DNA of 64,000 nt from Salinispora arenicola (GCF_006716065.1 NZ_VFOL01000001.1:3658001-3722000), one strand, 5' to 3'. Shown: positions 38,201 through 45,536, counted from the stretch's first letter. Numbers and translations are program-made. The notes: generated from the sequence alone by a model not told the origin.

Positions 38201-38581
38201 GGCGCTCTCCAGCGCCTCCCAGGTGACCTCGAGCAGCATCCGCTGCTGGGGGTCGACGTACTGCGCTTCCAGCGGGGAGATCCCAAAGAACGGCGCGTCG
38301 AACTGATCGATCTGGTCGAGGAAGCCGAACCCCGCCGCCCGGATCTTGCCCTTGGCGTCAGGGCCATCGGACTGGAACGCCTCCACATCCCACCGTTCCT
38401 CAGGCACCGGGCGAATGCCGTTGCCGCCGCGGGTGAGGAACGCCGCGAACTGGTCCAGCGACTCGTTGCTGCCCGGGAACCGGATGCCGGCTCCGATGAT
38501 GGCGATCGGCTCACGACGCGCGCCAGGATCGGCACCATGGTCCCGGGCCGCCTCCGGCTGCGTGTCAGAATTGGTGGACAC
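32288..38581 (-). CDS. Iterative, fully reducing type I PKS (KS-AT-DH-ER-KR-ACP)
   Basis: A protein of 2,097 residues, GTG 38581 with AGGAGG upstream. KS: DTACASSLTALHLA near residue 192. AT: GHSIGEV near 634 and HAFHS, which indicates malonyl-CoA. DH: HVVMGRVVFP near 945 and DSATH. ER: an NADPH-binding segment near 1560-1600 (HAAAGGVGQAAVQLAKAAGA). KR: GGLGALG near 1745 with Tyr in GQLNYSAANAF. ACP: LGLDSLVG near 2050. No methyltransferase or thioesterase domain is present. A single module with a complete reductive loop usually works iteratively and makes a saturated fatty-acyl-like chain. It is preceded by an ACP gene 25 bp upstream and followed by the thioesterase. It probably supplies the alkyl part of the product. 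Confidence 0.92.
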   Translation of the reverse strand: MSTNSDTQPEAARDHGADPGARREPIAIIGAGIRFPGSNESLDQFAAFLTRGGNGIRPVPEERWDVEAFQSDGPDAKGKIRAAGFGFLDQIDQFDAPFFGISPLEAQYVDPQQRMLLEVTWEALESANLDPAALRHSSGGAYVGASSFDYALELDSLPYEEVDGHLAAGISFFPMAGRLSYFLGWRGPSLSTDTACASSLTALHLAVEGLRGGECPIAVAAAVCAIHHPKIPVMFTHGNMLAPDGQCKTFDDSADGYVRAEGCGALVLKRLSDAQRDGDPILALIRSTAIGQDGESAGLTVPNGNAQEAVMRAALRNAGLTPGDIQYVEAHGTGTALGDPIEMGAITDVFGAHHTKDAPLVVSSVKTNVGHMEPVAGIGGVVKSVLQMREKSFFPHLNMTKPSGRIPWDRIPVHVPTEGGPWQAPVRRALVNSFGFGGAIASAVLEEAPPVTVEPPVELPGNHIVVVSAKSRQSLTQLLSRYREHLAAHPETRLDELCYTAAVGRSHFPLRAAGVVRDREQLDAFLAKQIERTGKATPTEKIRKVAFLFTGQGSQYPGMGKALYRQFPVFREHLDACDRLFAPELNRSVVGLMFGPESSAEDLQQTRYTQAALFSLEYALAQLWLSWGIRPNVLIGHSIGEVAAASVAGLFSLPDAVRLVAARGRLMQAVAAPGGMAAVNCAAEELTDLLAGRDDLAVASINSPSQTVISGAADALAEVTAALTAQSRKVTNLAVSHAFHSPLMREVFDEFRAALTDIEFHEPSMTVVSNLTGKPARLSELVDPEYWVRHIGEPVNFLAGMRSVERRGNHNFVEIGPSNALMGLARQCLTPEHHRWLASLDRRDEHGDVIRESVAALYRAGATISWTGFHAGRERGKINLPTYPFDRKRYWLPIKGPRHGLGGASGDGTVHHPLLGAETEGGDGMREFRARWSATSPGYLADHVVMGRVVFPGTGYLEVLLALQDAVLGQTGHEIRDVQIAEPLFLGDEPVQVRIRFRPATEDGENHSAEITSHADGVERVHMRAGIARHPSHAPTETGAALRELAAAVGEPDEVLGEDAVYAAYAAAGLEYGPRFRRTQKAARHGTDLAVGEVRGVRAGAVEHVPPYLTDSATHAYAAIGDDGNSYLPVSYAAFTMFKKPKADALRVLMRIDPTPAAGLDRSIDLLALEADQPVFELRGLGMKRVQNTAGGRRRGIAHQQRWLKRSLPPTAAPQPHTVLLVGAPGPVASGVGEQAVESARVVTAADAAEAAGMVAAGGITDVCWFWRSAGQTGTPTGDAAVASLRAECEANYTALLDLIRSLGDAGFGRQQRLWLVTEGAQLLPGDATADDRPVAAASLWGAGHTLLNEHPSYRTTLVDLPGDRTGYRQLLEEIAASVGGEFQVAYRAGHRHVRRLLPLPLSTGADPEENMAVTIREYGQFGNLQVIPAPVVAPEGDQVEVLVRAAGLNFKDVLNALGMLRAYGEQPLGFEAAGTVVAAGPDATHQVGDEVIVNYLGCMQRRIVVPSAVAVRKPPNLSMREAAGVAAVYVTAHYALHTLADIKAGDRVLIHAAAGGVGQAAVQLAKAAGAEVYATASPHKWQVLTAQGVRHVMNSRTLDFADELMRVTDGAGVDIVLNSLNKDYIPVSMSCLAPGGRFIEMGKVGAWTPEQAGEVRPDLRYHNFDLSELPWDDAVRVTGETLRIIADRLAAGVLSPIRTTIYTLDELEEAFGVLSRGQNIGKLVVDFAPEPARPEIPIRPDRTYVVTGGLGALGLVTANELVAAGARHIALIGRSGAPAPDVAELVERLRATAEVTVHRGDVAEPADLTRVLAEIGRRPHPIGGIVHSAGMLRDAPVAAQTWESIDEVFRPKVYGTWLLHQAARDLPELAFLIGYSSAAPIVGTPGQLNYSAANAFLDDLLLRRFAAGQGAFTINWGPWGEVGMSARLSDQLIKRWADEGIVLTTPAVGMRALRQLLRTPTGQAVVGECDWDRFIAAKPVANALYQRLRDDTGDAAADGLDVAALLAAPSEQRRASIDQYVRAKVAAVLHFDDVDAVDSTVEFVRLGLDSLVGVELKNSLESAFGVPLPASVALQYPTAEALAEYLDGLLTTETTA

Positions 38582-38605
38582 GGCGCCGCCTCCTTACCTT
38601 CTTCG

Positions 38606-38908
38606 CTATGTGGCCGACAGCCGCAGGATGTCGTCGGCTAGGTAGTTGACGAACTGCTCGAGGGTCGGCTGGTTGAACATAACGGTGGCGCTGATGGGGC
38701 AACCGAGCAACATTTCGAGCTGTTCCTTAACATCGGCGATGATGAGTGACGTGCAGCCCAGGTCGAAGAAACTGATTTCCGCTGGAAATTCTTCGCCCTC
38801 CTCCATAAGAAGCTTGGTGCGGAACTGCTCCGCGACGATCACCTCGAGAGCTTCGCGGCGCTCGTGTCGAGGCAGCTCCCGCAACTCCAGCACCGTTTCC
38901 GGGGTCAT
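38606..38908 (-). CDS. Stand-alone acyl carrier protein 2
   Basis: A protein of 100 residues, ATG 38908 with AGGAGAG upstream. The phosphopantetheine site is FFDLGCTSLIIADV. The N-terminal extension resembles that of ACP1 at 28216-28617, and the rest is compact. It lies directly upstream of the PKS gene and shares its SARP-type promoter, so it may present a starter unit to the KS or accept the finished chain. The pairing of ACP1 with the ligase and ACP2 with the PKS suggests two separate acyl-transfer tasks. Confidence 0.82.
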   Translation of the reverse strand: MTPETVLELRELPRHERREALEVIVAEQFRTKLLMEEGEEFPAEISFFDLGCTSLIIADVKEQLEMLLGCPISATVMFNQPTLEQFVNYLADDILRLSAT

Positions 38909-38989
38909 TAAAGCTCTCCTATTTACCGGCTACGTGCCCGCGTCGCCCCCGCCGTGGTTGTGGTCTATCAGCAAGTCAAGCAGTTGCGC

Positions 38990-39016
38990 CTGACCGCCGA
39001 TTGACGACCGGCTGAT
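38990..39016 (-). promoter_or_regulatory. SARP box for the ACP2-PKS operon
   Basis: Read on the minus strand: ATCAG (39016-39012), GTCAA (39005-39001), GTCAG (38994-38990), exactly 11 bp apart. The box lies 82 bp before ATG 38908. The -10 is not obvious. Confidence 0.6.
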
Positions 39017-39034
39017 AACGACGGCGAGGCCCCA

Positions 39035-39061
39035 ATCAGTCGTGAATCAGTATCGGGTCAG
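39035..39061 (+). promoter_or_regulatory. SARP box for the luciferase-like oxygenase operon
   Basis: ATCAG (39035), ATCAG (39046) and GTCAG (39057) form three units at 11-bp spacing, divergent from the PKS-side box 18 bp away. The downstream start is GTG 39187. Confidence 0.6.
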
Positions 39062-39186
39062 CGGCGGATGCGAAGGTGGCACCAACCCCCGCGTCCGGTA
39101 TTTCCGCCCCTGAAAGGGCGCGGACGGCAGGCAATCCTGTCTTCTCGCGGACGGGTGAATCGATTGGTCTATTGCCGGAGGGTGAC

Positions 39187-40470
39187 GTGAGGATAACGCT
39201 GTTCGAGCAGGCACCGTACCGCTATCTCCCGGCGGATTTCGAGGAGCGGTTCGACTCGGTCTGCGACACGCCGTACGCGCTGGTCGATCCCCGCCGCATG
39301 TACGAGTCGATGCGCTCGTTCCTGGATGAGCTGATGGTCGGGGCCCGTTCCGGTTTCGACGCGCTCCTGGTCACCGAGCACGGCCAAAGCGCCTACGACG
39401 TGATGCCCAATCCCGACATCGTCGCCGGTGCACTGGCATACGCCACCGAGCTGGAGGGGCTCAATGTCGGGATCATGCCACTGGGCCGCACGTTGGGTAA
39501 AACCCACGAACCGGTCCGGGTGGCCGAGGAGTATGCACAGCTCGACGTGATGAGCGGTGGCCGGCTGATCGCCGGCTTTCCGGTCGGCCTGGGCTACGAC
39601 GTGACGATCAACAACGGCGTGCCACCCATCGAGGCGCGGGGACGGTACGAGGAGAACCTAGACTTGGTGCTGCGCGCCTGGAGTGACCCGGCGCCGTTTC
39701 CGTGGAACGGTCGGTACAGCCGCTATCCCCAGGTCAACATATGGCCGCGGCCGTTGCAGTCGCGTCCGCCGCTGTGGGTCACCGGCATCGGCAACCCGCA
39801 TACCATGCAGATGACGCTCGACCGGGACTTCGGCTTCAACTACTTCGGCTTCTCCGGCGCCAAACTGACCGGCAAGCGCATTTTTCCCCGGTTCTGGGAG
39901 CTGGTCGAACGCTCCGGCCTCCCGGCCAACCCGTATCGGGTGGGCTTCCTACAGACCATCGCGGTAGCCGACACCGACGCCGAGGCGGACCGCCGGTACG
40001 CCGAGCACGCCGAGTACGCATTCCGCAAGGGCCTCGGCTCGATCCCTAGCCACCTGCTCGGTATCCCCGGCGGGATTGACATTCAGGGCCTGCGGGCGGT
40101 CTTCGCCGACCCCGGTGACGTCGGCATGTCGCGGCAGATGCGCGGGGCGTCCTACCGGGAGCTCGTTGCGGCCGGCGCGGTGATCGCCGGCAGCCCGGAG
40201 ACCGTAGCGGAGCAGCTGTTCGCGTTCTGCCAGGAGCACCGGATCGGCAACCTGCACGCCATGCTCGGCTTCGGTTCGCTCCCCACCGAGCTGGTCCGCG
40301 ACAACATTCAGCTTTTCGCAGAGGCGGTCGCGCCACGACTCCGTCGGTTGTGGAGCGACACGGACTACGCCCACCACTGGTGGCCCGAGCGCCTGGGGGG
40401 CAGCCCAATTACGACGACCGCCGCGCCCGCCGCTAAATCAGACAACCGGAACGAGAGGACCGTCGCATGA
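39187..40470 (+). CDS. Luciferase-like (LLM) flavin-dependent monooxygenase
   Basis: A protein of 427 residues from GTG 39187, with GGAGGG 6 bp upstream; in-frame ATG-like codons back to 39076 lack such a site and cover the promoter zone. The LLM family TIM-barrel pattern is visible: GFDALLVTEHGQSAYD, then LEGLNVGIMPLGRTLGKTHE, AEEYAQLDVMSGGRLIAGFP, and the C-terminal GSPETVAEQLFAF. These enzymes use FMN or F420 to oxygenate or reduce substrates, including Baeyer-Villiger and N-oxidation reactions. The next gene, an alpha/beta hydrolase, overlaps by ATGA, so the two probably act in sequence. The position in the product pathway is unknown. Confidence 0.85.
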   Translation: MRITLFEQAPYRYLPADFEERFDSVCDTPYALVDPRRMYESMRSFLDELMVGARSGFDALLVTEHGQSAYDVMPNPDIVAGALAYATELEGLNVGIMPLGRTLGKTHEPVRVAEEYAQLDVMSGGRLIAGFPVGLGYDVTINNGVPPIEARGRYEENLDLVLRAWSDPAPFPWNGRYSRYPQVNIWPRPLQSRPPLWVTGIGNPHTMQMTLDRDFGFNYFGFSGAKLTGKRIFPRFWELVERSGLPANPYRVGFLQTIAVADTDAEADRRYAEHAEYAFRKGLGSIPSHLLGIPGGIDIQGLRAVFADPGDVGMSRQMRGASYRELVAAGAVIAGSPETVAEQLFAFCQEHRIGNLHAMLGFGSLPTELVRDNIQLFAEAVAPRLRRLWSDTDYAHHWWPERLGGSPITTTAAPAAKSDNRNERTVA

Positions 40471-41273
40471 GCACCAGCTTGCTTTCGGTACGCCGCGAGG
40501 CGGTCACCGTCCTCGGCGGACGGCTCACGGTCGAGGTGCAGATCGCCGGCGCCGGTGCGCCCCTGGTCTACCTGCACCAGGCCGGTGGCTTCGGCTGGGA
40601 TCCGCTGCTGCGGCACCTGACCGAGCGGTACACCGTGCACGTCCCGGAGTTCCCCGGAACCAGCCCCGACGACCCGCCCGCCATCCGGCAGGTAGTGGAC
40701 TGGTCGGACCTGGTGCTGGCCTACCAGGAGGTGATCGGGCAGCTCGGGTTGCAGCGCCCGGTACTGGTCGGTGCCTCGTTCGGTGGGATGCTCGCCGCTG
40801 ACCTGGCCGCGCACTTCCCCGAACTGCCGGGTCGGGTGGTACTGCTGGCCCCACTCGGGTTGTGGCTCGACGAAGCCCCCGTCGTCAACTGGAACGCCGT
40901 AGCCCCGGACAAGCTGCCGGCGCTGTTGTTTCACAACCTCTCCAGCGACCTGGTCCAGGCGGTCCTGCAACTGCCCACCGATCCAGAGCAGATGCGCGCC
41001 AGGATGGTTGCCCGAATCTGGGCGTACGGTTGCAGCGGCAAGTTCGTGTGGCCGTTCCCGGAGCACGGGCTGCGCCGCCGGCTGCACCGGATCACCGCCC
41101 CCGTGCTGCTCATGTGGGGACGTCAGGACCGCATCATTGATGTCCAGTACGCCAAGGAGTTCACCGCGGTGGTCGGCGACTGTACGACAGCCGTGCTGGA
41201 GGAGTGCGGACATTTGATCCAGCTCGACCAGCCGCAGCTCACCATGGCGACGCTGGACAATTTCCTCGCCTGA
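40467..41273 (+). CDS. Alpha/beta hydrolase
   Basis: A protein of 268 residues. ATG 40467 overlaps the stop of the monooxygenase gene (ATGA). The fold is visible from LVYLHQAGGFGWDPLL (oxyanion region), the nucleophile elbow GASFGG near residue 110, an Asp in MWGRQDRIID and the His in EECGHLIQLDQP. An esterase or hydrolase, possibly opening an ester or lactone made by the coupled oxygenase, or a C-C bond hydrolase. No secretion signal. Confidence in the fold is high, in the substrate none. Confidence 0.85.
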   Translation: MSTSLLSVRREAVTVLGGRLTVEVQIAGAGAPLVYLHQAGGFGWDPLLRHLTERYTVHVPEFPGTSPDDPPAIRQVVDWSDLVLAYQEVIGQLGLQRPVLVGASFGGMLAADLAAHFPELPGRVVLLAPLGLWLDEAPVVNWNAVAPDKLPALLFHNLSSDLVQAVLQLPTDPEQMRARMVARIWAYGCSGKFVWPFPEHGLRRRLHRITAPVLLMWGRQDRIIDVQYAKEFTAVVGDCTTAVLEECGHLIQLDQPQLTMATLDNFLA

Positions 41274-41456
41274 GGCAGGTATCGCGACGAGGCCTGACCC
41301 GCATGGTGGCCGGCCGTGATCGCGTCGGGGCGGAGTCCGATCCGCGGCTGCAGGGCCGCTTGACCGACCATTTCGGGTTGGGTGTGCAGGCGGCCCGGGG
41401 CGACCGTGCCTACTCGAGGAGGTCTTCAACCGCACCGGGCGATTTATCGCCTCCGG

Positions 41457-42854
41457 CTACGGGTGCAGCACTTCAGTCACAGTGGCCGCGATGCGTGCGG
41501 CGGTGTCGTCGACGTCCGCCGCTGTGGTCTGCCATGAGCTTACCGAGATTCGCATCGCGGCGAAGCCCTGCCACATCGTGCCGCCGAACCAGCAGTCGCC
41601 GGAGTTTTGCAGTCGCCGGATGACGGTTCGGGTGACCTCATCGTCGTCACCGAAGCGCACCAGCACCTGATTGAGCGGGCCGTCGTTGAGGACCCGCACC
41701 CCCGGGACGTCGCGCAGTTGGTCGGCGAAGCGTCGGGCCAGTGCGCAGCACCGCTCGACCTGCTCGGCGACCCCGCTACGGCCGAGCGTGCGTAGCGTCG
41801 CCCAGACCGGCAGGCTGCGGGCCCGACGGGAGAAATCCGGCACCCAATCGATCGGATCACGTTCACCAGGTGCGGGGTCCGGAAGGTAGCCAGGCCGGAC
41901 GCTGAGCATCGCCGCGCGATGGGCGTCCGCGTTCGCCACGAAGACCAGTCCGCAGTCGTACGGCACGTTCAGCAGCTTGTGTGCGTCGGAGGCCCAGGAG
42001 TCCGCGTGCTCCACCCCGGCGACCAGGTGGCGCAGTTTGGGGCTGGCGGCCGCCCACAGCCCGAACGCGCCGTCCACGTGAACCCAGGCGCCGTGCTCAT
42101 GAGAGATGTCGCAGACCGCGCCAACCGGGTCGACGGCCCCGGTGTTCACATCACCGATCTGAGTGCAGACGATCGTCGGGCCCTCGCAGCGGCGCAGGAT
42201 CTCCGGCAGCCGGTCGGCGAGCATCCGGCCGTGAGCGTCGGTGGGCACGAGCCGGGTGTTGGCCACTCCGAAGCCTAGATAGCGCAGCGCCAGGTCGACG
42301 GTGAGGTGGCGCTGTTCCGAGGCGACCACGTTGACCAGCGGCGCGCGTTGCAGACCATCGCGTTCCACGTCCCAGCCGACCTCTTCCAGCACGTTGTGCC
42401 GGGCCGCCGCCAGCGCGGCGACGTGCGCCATGGCGCAGCCGGTCGGAAAACCAACGGAGGTACCGGGTGGCAGACCCAGCAGGTCGACCAGCCACTCCGC
42501 GGTCACCTGCTCGGCGGTGGCCACGGCCGGGCCGAGGTCGTACACGCCACTGTTCTGATCCCAAGCGCTGACCAGCCAGTCGGTGGCGATGGACACCGGG
42601 TGAGTGCCGCCGACGACGAAGCCGAAGAACCGCGGCCCGGAACTGGCGACCACGCCGCCCTCCTCGGCCGCCTGGTTCAGCAGCGCGATCGTCTGCTCGG
42701 CCGGTGCCGGGCCCTCGGGCATGGTGCCGCCGAGTAGCTGCACGAGCTGCTTCGGGCTGGCGGTCGCGCCGACGCGTCGGGTGGGCAGACTGTCCAGATA
42801 AGCGGTGGCGTAGTCGGCGGCGAGACCGAGCAGCCGATCATGCGCATTGTCCAT
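41457..42854 (-). CDS. Group II PLP-dependent amino acid decarboxylase
   Basis: A protein of 465 residues, ATG 42854. PLP lysine in DSWASDAHKLLNVPYDCG near residue 305, the Asp-containing WVHVDGAFGLWAAA about 30 residues earlier, and FPTGCAMAHVAALAAARHNV match aromatic-amino-acid, tyrosine and valine decarboxylases. In valanimycin biosynthesis the analogous VlmD decarboxylates valine to isobutylamine, which is then N-hydroxylated. The same logic fits here because an N-hydroxylase and flavin reductase follow. The amino acid decarboxylated is unknown. The mRNA may be leaderless: a -10-like TATTGT sits 8-13 bp before the ATG and no good ribosome-binding site is present. Confidence 0.86.
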   Translation of the reverse strand: MDNAHDRLLGLAADYATAYLDSLPTRRVGATASPKQLVQLLGGTMPEGPAPAEQTIALLNQAAEEGGVVASSGPRFFGFVVGGTHPVSIATDWLVSAWDQNSGVYDLGPAVATAEQVTAEWLVDLLGLPPGTSVGFPTGCAMAHVAALAAARHNVLEEVGWDVERDGLQRAPLVNVVASEQRHLTVDLALRYLGFGVANTRLVPTDAHGRMLADRLPEILRRCEGPTIVCTQIGDVNTGAVDPVGAVCDISHEHGAWVHVDGAFGLWAAASPKLRHLVAGVEHADSWASDAHKLLNVPYDCGLVFVANADAHRAAMLSVRPGYLPDPAPGERDPIDWVPDFSRRARSLPVWATLRTLGRSGVAEQVERCCALARRFADQLRDVPGVRVLNDGPLNQVLVRFGDDDEVTRTVIRRLQNSGDCWFGGTMWQGFAAMRISVSSWQTTAADVDDTAARIAATVTEVLHP

Positions 42855-42861
42855 GCGCCTG

Positions 42862-42894
42862 ACAATATCGACCGGTTCCTGATCGGACGCTGAC
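42862..42894 (-). promoter_or_regulatory. SARP-type promoter of the decarboxylase gene
   Basis: Read on the minus strand: GTCAG (42894-42890), ATCAG (42883-42879), GTCGA (42872-42868) at 11-bp spacing, then TATTGT (42867-42862) as -10. This would place the transcription start at or next to ATG 42854. Confidence 0.55.
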
Positions 42895-42936
42895 CGAAAC
42901 GTTCCTCCGGCGAAGCACGCCGACCCGGGAGTTGAC

Positions 42937-42980
42937 GTCAGTTGATCGTCAGTATCGGGTCAGGACCAGTCTGCAAAGAT
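42937..42980 (+). promoter_or_regulatory. SARP-type promoter of the tRNA-like gene
   Basis: Three perfect GTCAG units at 42937, 42948 and 42959 (11-bp spacing) are followed after 11 bp by AAAGAT (42975-42980), a -10-like hexamer seen also at the ACP1 promoter. The tRNA-like element starts about 55 bp downstream. Confidence 0.65.
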
Positions 42981-43034
42981 TGTCTCAGCAAAGCGGCGGG
43001 AGATCTCACTAGCAGAACCGGCCGCCGCGCTGAA

Positions 43035-43118
<84 letters not shown>

Positions 43119-43120
43119 AC

Positions 43121-43160
43121 ATGCAGCGAGCGCCCGGGCATACCCGGGCGCTCGCTGCAT
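43121..43160 (+). terminator. Strong hairpin terminator of the tRNA-like gene
   Basis: A perfect 18-bp inverted repeat (43121-43138 with 43143-43160) with a CATA loop begins 3 bp after the discriminator base. A T-rich stretch follows at 43171-43179. It isolates the tRNA-like transcript from the monooxygenase operon. Confidence 0.88.
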
Positions 43161-43180
43161 TCCTGCCCGATTTTGCTTTC

Positions 43181-43223
43181 GTCAAGACGGCGTCAGTCTT
43201 CGGTCAGCGCAGTTTGTCAGATT
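43181..43223 (+). promoter_or_regulatory. SARP-type promoter of the N-hydroxylase operon
   Basis: GTCAA (43181), GTCAG (43192) and GTCAG (43203) at 11-bp spacing, then CAGATT (43218-43223) as a possible -10, 60 bp before ATG 43283. Confidence 0.6.
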
Positions 43224-43282
43224 GAAATCGGGCTCGAAACAAGTGGCTGGATGGCGCCTTTCGATATTAAGGAGTGTTACAG

Positions 43283-44422
43283 ATGCGTTCTCTCACGGTG
43301 GCACGGGAAGTGTGCGAGCGGCTCCATCCCGGGTTGCTCGCGGCGTTGGAGCAGATGCCGCTTCACCAGCGCGAGGCGGACGGCAGTCGAATCGTCGAGG
43401 TGTTCCGTGCGCACGGCGGTCCGGGGCTGCTGGTGCCCCGGCAGCACGGTGGATCAGCCGCAGACCCCCTGGACGCGGTACGCGTACAGCGGGCGGTGTC
43501 GGCGTTGTCTCCGTCGCTCGGTGTGGGCCTGGCCATGCATCACTTCACCGTCGCCATGTTGTTCGCGCTCGCCGAGACTGCCGGGCGACTGACCGACGCG
43601 CAGCTGAAGGTGCTGTCGGGTATCGCCAACGACGGACTGCTACTCGCCTCCGGCTGGGCGGAGGGACGCACCGATCAGAACATCCTGCTGCCGTCGGTCG
43701 TGGCGCGGCCGACCGACGGCGGCTACCTGGTCAACGGCAGCAAGAAGCCGTGCAGCCTGTCGGCGTCGATGAACATCCTGACCGCCAGCGTTTCGCTCCC
43801 CGGACCGGATGGCCGGAACAACCTGGCCCTGCTGTTGATCCCTGCCGACTCGGTGGGCATCAGCACGACGCCCTTCTGGGTCAGCCCGATCCTCGCCGCC
43901 GCGCAGAGTCACGAGGTGCGGCTGGAGAACGTCTTCGTCCCGCAGGAACTGGTCATTCAGAGCACTGCCGAGGACGAGAGCCGGCTCGACGACCTGCAGA
44001 CCGTCGGCTTCACCTGGTTCGAGCTGCTGGCCACGTCCATTTATGTCGGTGCGGCGTCGCACCTGGTGGCGCAGCTGGTGGCGACCGGTCGGGGCAGCGT
44101 GTCGGACCGGGTCGGGGTGGCCCTGCGCCTGGAGGCCGCGGTCGACCTGGTGGAAGGCGCTGCCCGGGCGATGAACGACGGGGTCACCGGCGACGAGGCG
44201 GTGGCGTCCGTACTCGTGGCCCGGTACGCCGTGCAGGATCTGCTCGTCGCCGCGGTCAACGACGCCGCCGAACTGTTGGGCGGGTTGACTTTCATGCGCA
44301 CCTTCGACGTCGCGTACCTGATGTCTGCCGTGCGGGCCCTGGCGTTCCACCCGCCGTCGCGCACCAGCACCGTCGAGGCGCTTGGTGACTACTTCGCCGG
44401 CGCTCCACTCAATTTGTCGTGA
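43283..44422 (+). CDS. Acyl-CoA-dehydrogenase-fold flavin monooxygenase (VlmH-like amine N-hydroxylase)
   Basis: A protein of 379 residues from ATG 43283, with AAGGAG 8 bp upstream. The acyl-CoA dehydrogenase fold is visible: LLVPRQHGGSAADPLDAVRV, the mid beta domain with LASGWAEGRTDQN and NGSKKPCSLSASMN, and the C-terminal helical domain (VAARYAVQDLLV-like, AAELLGGLTFMRTF). No acyl-CoA catalytic Glu is evident. Such proteins with a partner flavin reductase act as two-component monooxygenases. VlmH of valanimycin hydroxylates isobutylamine on nitrogen. The reductase gene lies two genes downstream, so N-hydroxylation of the amine from the decarboxylase is the most likely role. Confidence 0.83.
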   Translation: MRSLTVAREVCERLHPGLLAALEQMPLHQREADGSRIVEVFRAHGGPGLLVPRQHGGSAADPLDAVRVQRAVSALSPSLGVGLAMHHFTVAMLFALAETAGRLTDAQLKVLSGIANDGLLLASGWAEGRTDQNILLPSVVARPTDGGYLVNGSKKPCSLSASMNILTASVSLPGPDGRNNLALLLIPADSVGISTTPFWVSPILAAAQSHEVRLENVFVPQELVIQSTAEDESRLDDLQTVGFTWFELLATSIYVGAASHLVAQLVATGRGSVSDRVGVALRLEAAVDLVEGAARAMNDGVTGDEAVASVLVARYAVQDLLVAAVNDAAELLGGLTFMRTFDVAYLMSAVRALAFHPPSRTSTVEALGDYFAGAPLNLS

Positions 44423-44447
44423 CCGCCTCCCGGGAAAGAGGACCACC

Positions 44448-44960
44448 ATGGACCAGAAGAATCCGTATGAGTCGCCGCTGACGTTCCGTCTTCACCGTGC
44501 CGAGTACCTGGTGGGCTTCGCGATCTCGATCGTGCTGATCCTCGTCCACTTCGATGAGATTCGTTGGATTCCCTTCATCGTGTTGTTCGCGGTCATCGAC
44601 CTGGTGGGCTACATCCCCGGGGCCATCGCGTTCCGCCGCAGCCCGGACGGGCGGATCTCGAAGGTCTACTACGTGCTGTACAACACGATGCACAGCCTGA
44701 TTACCCTGACCGCCCTGGTCGGTCTGTGGCTGTGGCTGATCGGCCCGGAGTGGGCCCTGCTGGCGATCCCGTTCCACGTTTTCGGCGACCGCGGGGTGTT
44801 CGGCAACTTCCTTAAGCCGTTCGGCCGGCCCTTCGAGCCGGTCCCCAACGCCGCGTACGACCGGATCGTCGCGGTGCTGCGGGCCCGTTCGGCCGGGACC
44901 AGCCGGGTGCCAGCCCCCGAGGAGCCGGCACCGGTCGGCAGTGTCGGGGCGGCGCGGTGA
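44448..44960 (+). CDS. VlmO-like integral membrane protein
   Basis: A protein of 170 residues from ATG 44448, with AAAGAGGA upstream. There are about four hydrophobic stretches (VGFAISIVLILVHF, IPFIVLFAVIDLVGYIPGAI, LITLTALVGLWLWLIG, ALLAIPFHVF), with conserved-looking His, Asp and Gly in HVFGDRGVFGN and a disordered tail. Size, topology and position between N-hydroxylase and reductase genes are reminiscent of the valanimycin membrane protein VlmO. A role in N-N bond formation has been proposed for azoxy pathways but remains unclear. The stop overlaps the next start (GTGA). Confidence 0.7.
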   Translation: MDQKNPYESPLTFRLHRAEYLVGFAISIVLILVHFDEIRWIPFIVLFAVIDLVGYIPGAIAFRRSPDGRISKVYYVLYNTMHSLITLTALVGLWLWLIGPEWALLAIPFHVFGDRGVFGNFLKPFGRPFEPVPNAAYDRIVAVLRARSAGTSRVPAPEEPAPVGSVGAAR

Positions 44961-45508
44961 CCGACCAGGCACAGGAGCACGGTGCCGTCGCCGGCGGGGA
45001 GGTGGTCGATCTCGGGTCGCCGGCCCGCGCCGCGCTGCGCCGGTTGGCCTCGGGAGTGACGGTGCTGACGGTCCACCACGACGGCGCCGCGCACGGCGCG
45101 ACGGTCAGCGCGATCGTCGCCGTCTCCCGCGATCCGCTGGTGCTCGGTGTCGCGCTGCGCGTCTCGTCAACGTTCACTGCCCTGACCGAGAAGGCTGGCG
45201 CCTTTTGCGTCAATGTGCTGGGCCGTTACCAGACGGACCTGGCCACTCACTTCGCCGATCCGCTGCGACCCACCGGCGACGCCCAGTTCCACAACCTGAC
45301 GTGGCATCCGGATCCGCACACCGGGGCGCCGCTGATCGACGGGTGCCTGTCCCACCTGTCCTGTCGAGTCCGTGAACTGCACCCGGTGGGCGACCACGAT
45401 TTGATCTTCGCAGATGTCGTGGAGGGCCGACACCACCGGGGCGAGCCGCTGCTGTCGTACGCCGGCCGCCTGTACCCCCACGTCTCCGTGGCCCTGCCCC
45501 CGAGCTAA
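44957..45508 (+). CDS. Flavin reductase (VlmR-like partner)
   Basis: A protein of 183 residues, GTG 44957 overlapping the previous stop. The flavin reductase-like FMN-binding split barrel is seen in LRRLASGVTVLTVHHDGAAH, DPLVLGVALRVSSTFTAL, GAFCVNVLGR and the C-terminal LLSYAGRLYPHV. It reduces FMN or FAD with NAD(P)H and passes it to a partner oxygenase, here most likely the N-hydroxylase at 43283 and perhaps the LLM enzyme. The pairing parallels VlmR with VlmH. Confidence 0.9.
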   Translation: MTDQAQEHGAVAGGEVVDLGSPARAALRRLASGVTVLTVHHDGAAHGATVSAIVAVSRDPLVLGVALRVSSTFTALTEKAGAFCVNVLGRYQTDLATHFADPLRPTGDAQFHNLTWHPDPHTGAPLIDGCLSHLSCRVRELHPVGDHDLIFADVVEGRHHRGEPLLSYAGRLYPHVSVALPPS

Positions 45509-45536
45509 CAGAGCTATCCCAGAGGAGTTGATCACT

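Noticed and set aside
36863..38641. A 592-codon open frame antisense to the KS/AT part of the PKS gene
   Set aside because: It has the Arg/Gly/His-rich composition of an antisense shadow in high-GC DNA, no motif and no ribosome-binding site. The PKS frame has all catalytic motifs.
41274..41456. Possible small gene between the hydrolase and decarboxylase genes
   Set aside because: No ribosome-binding site and only Arg/Gly-rich frames. It is a short convergent intergenic region.
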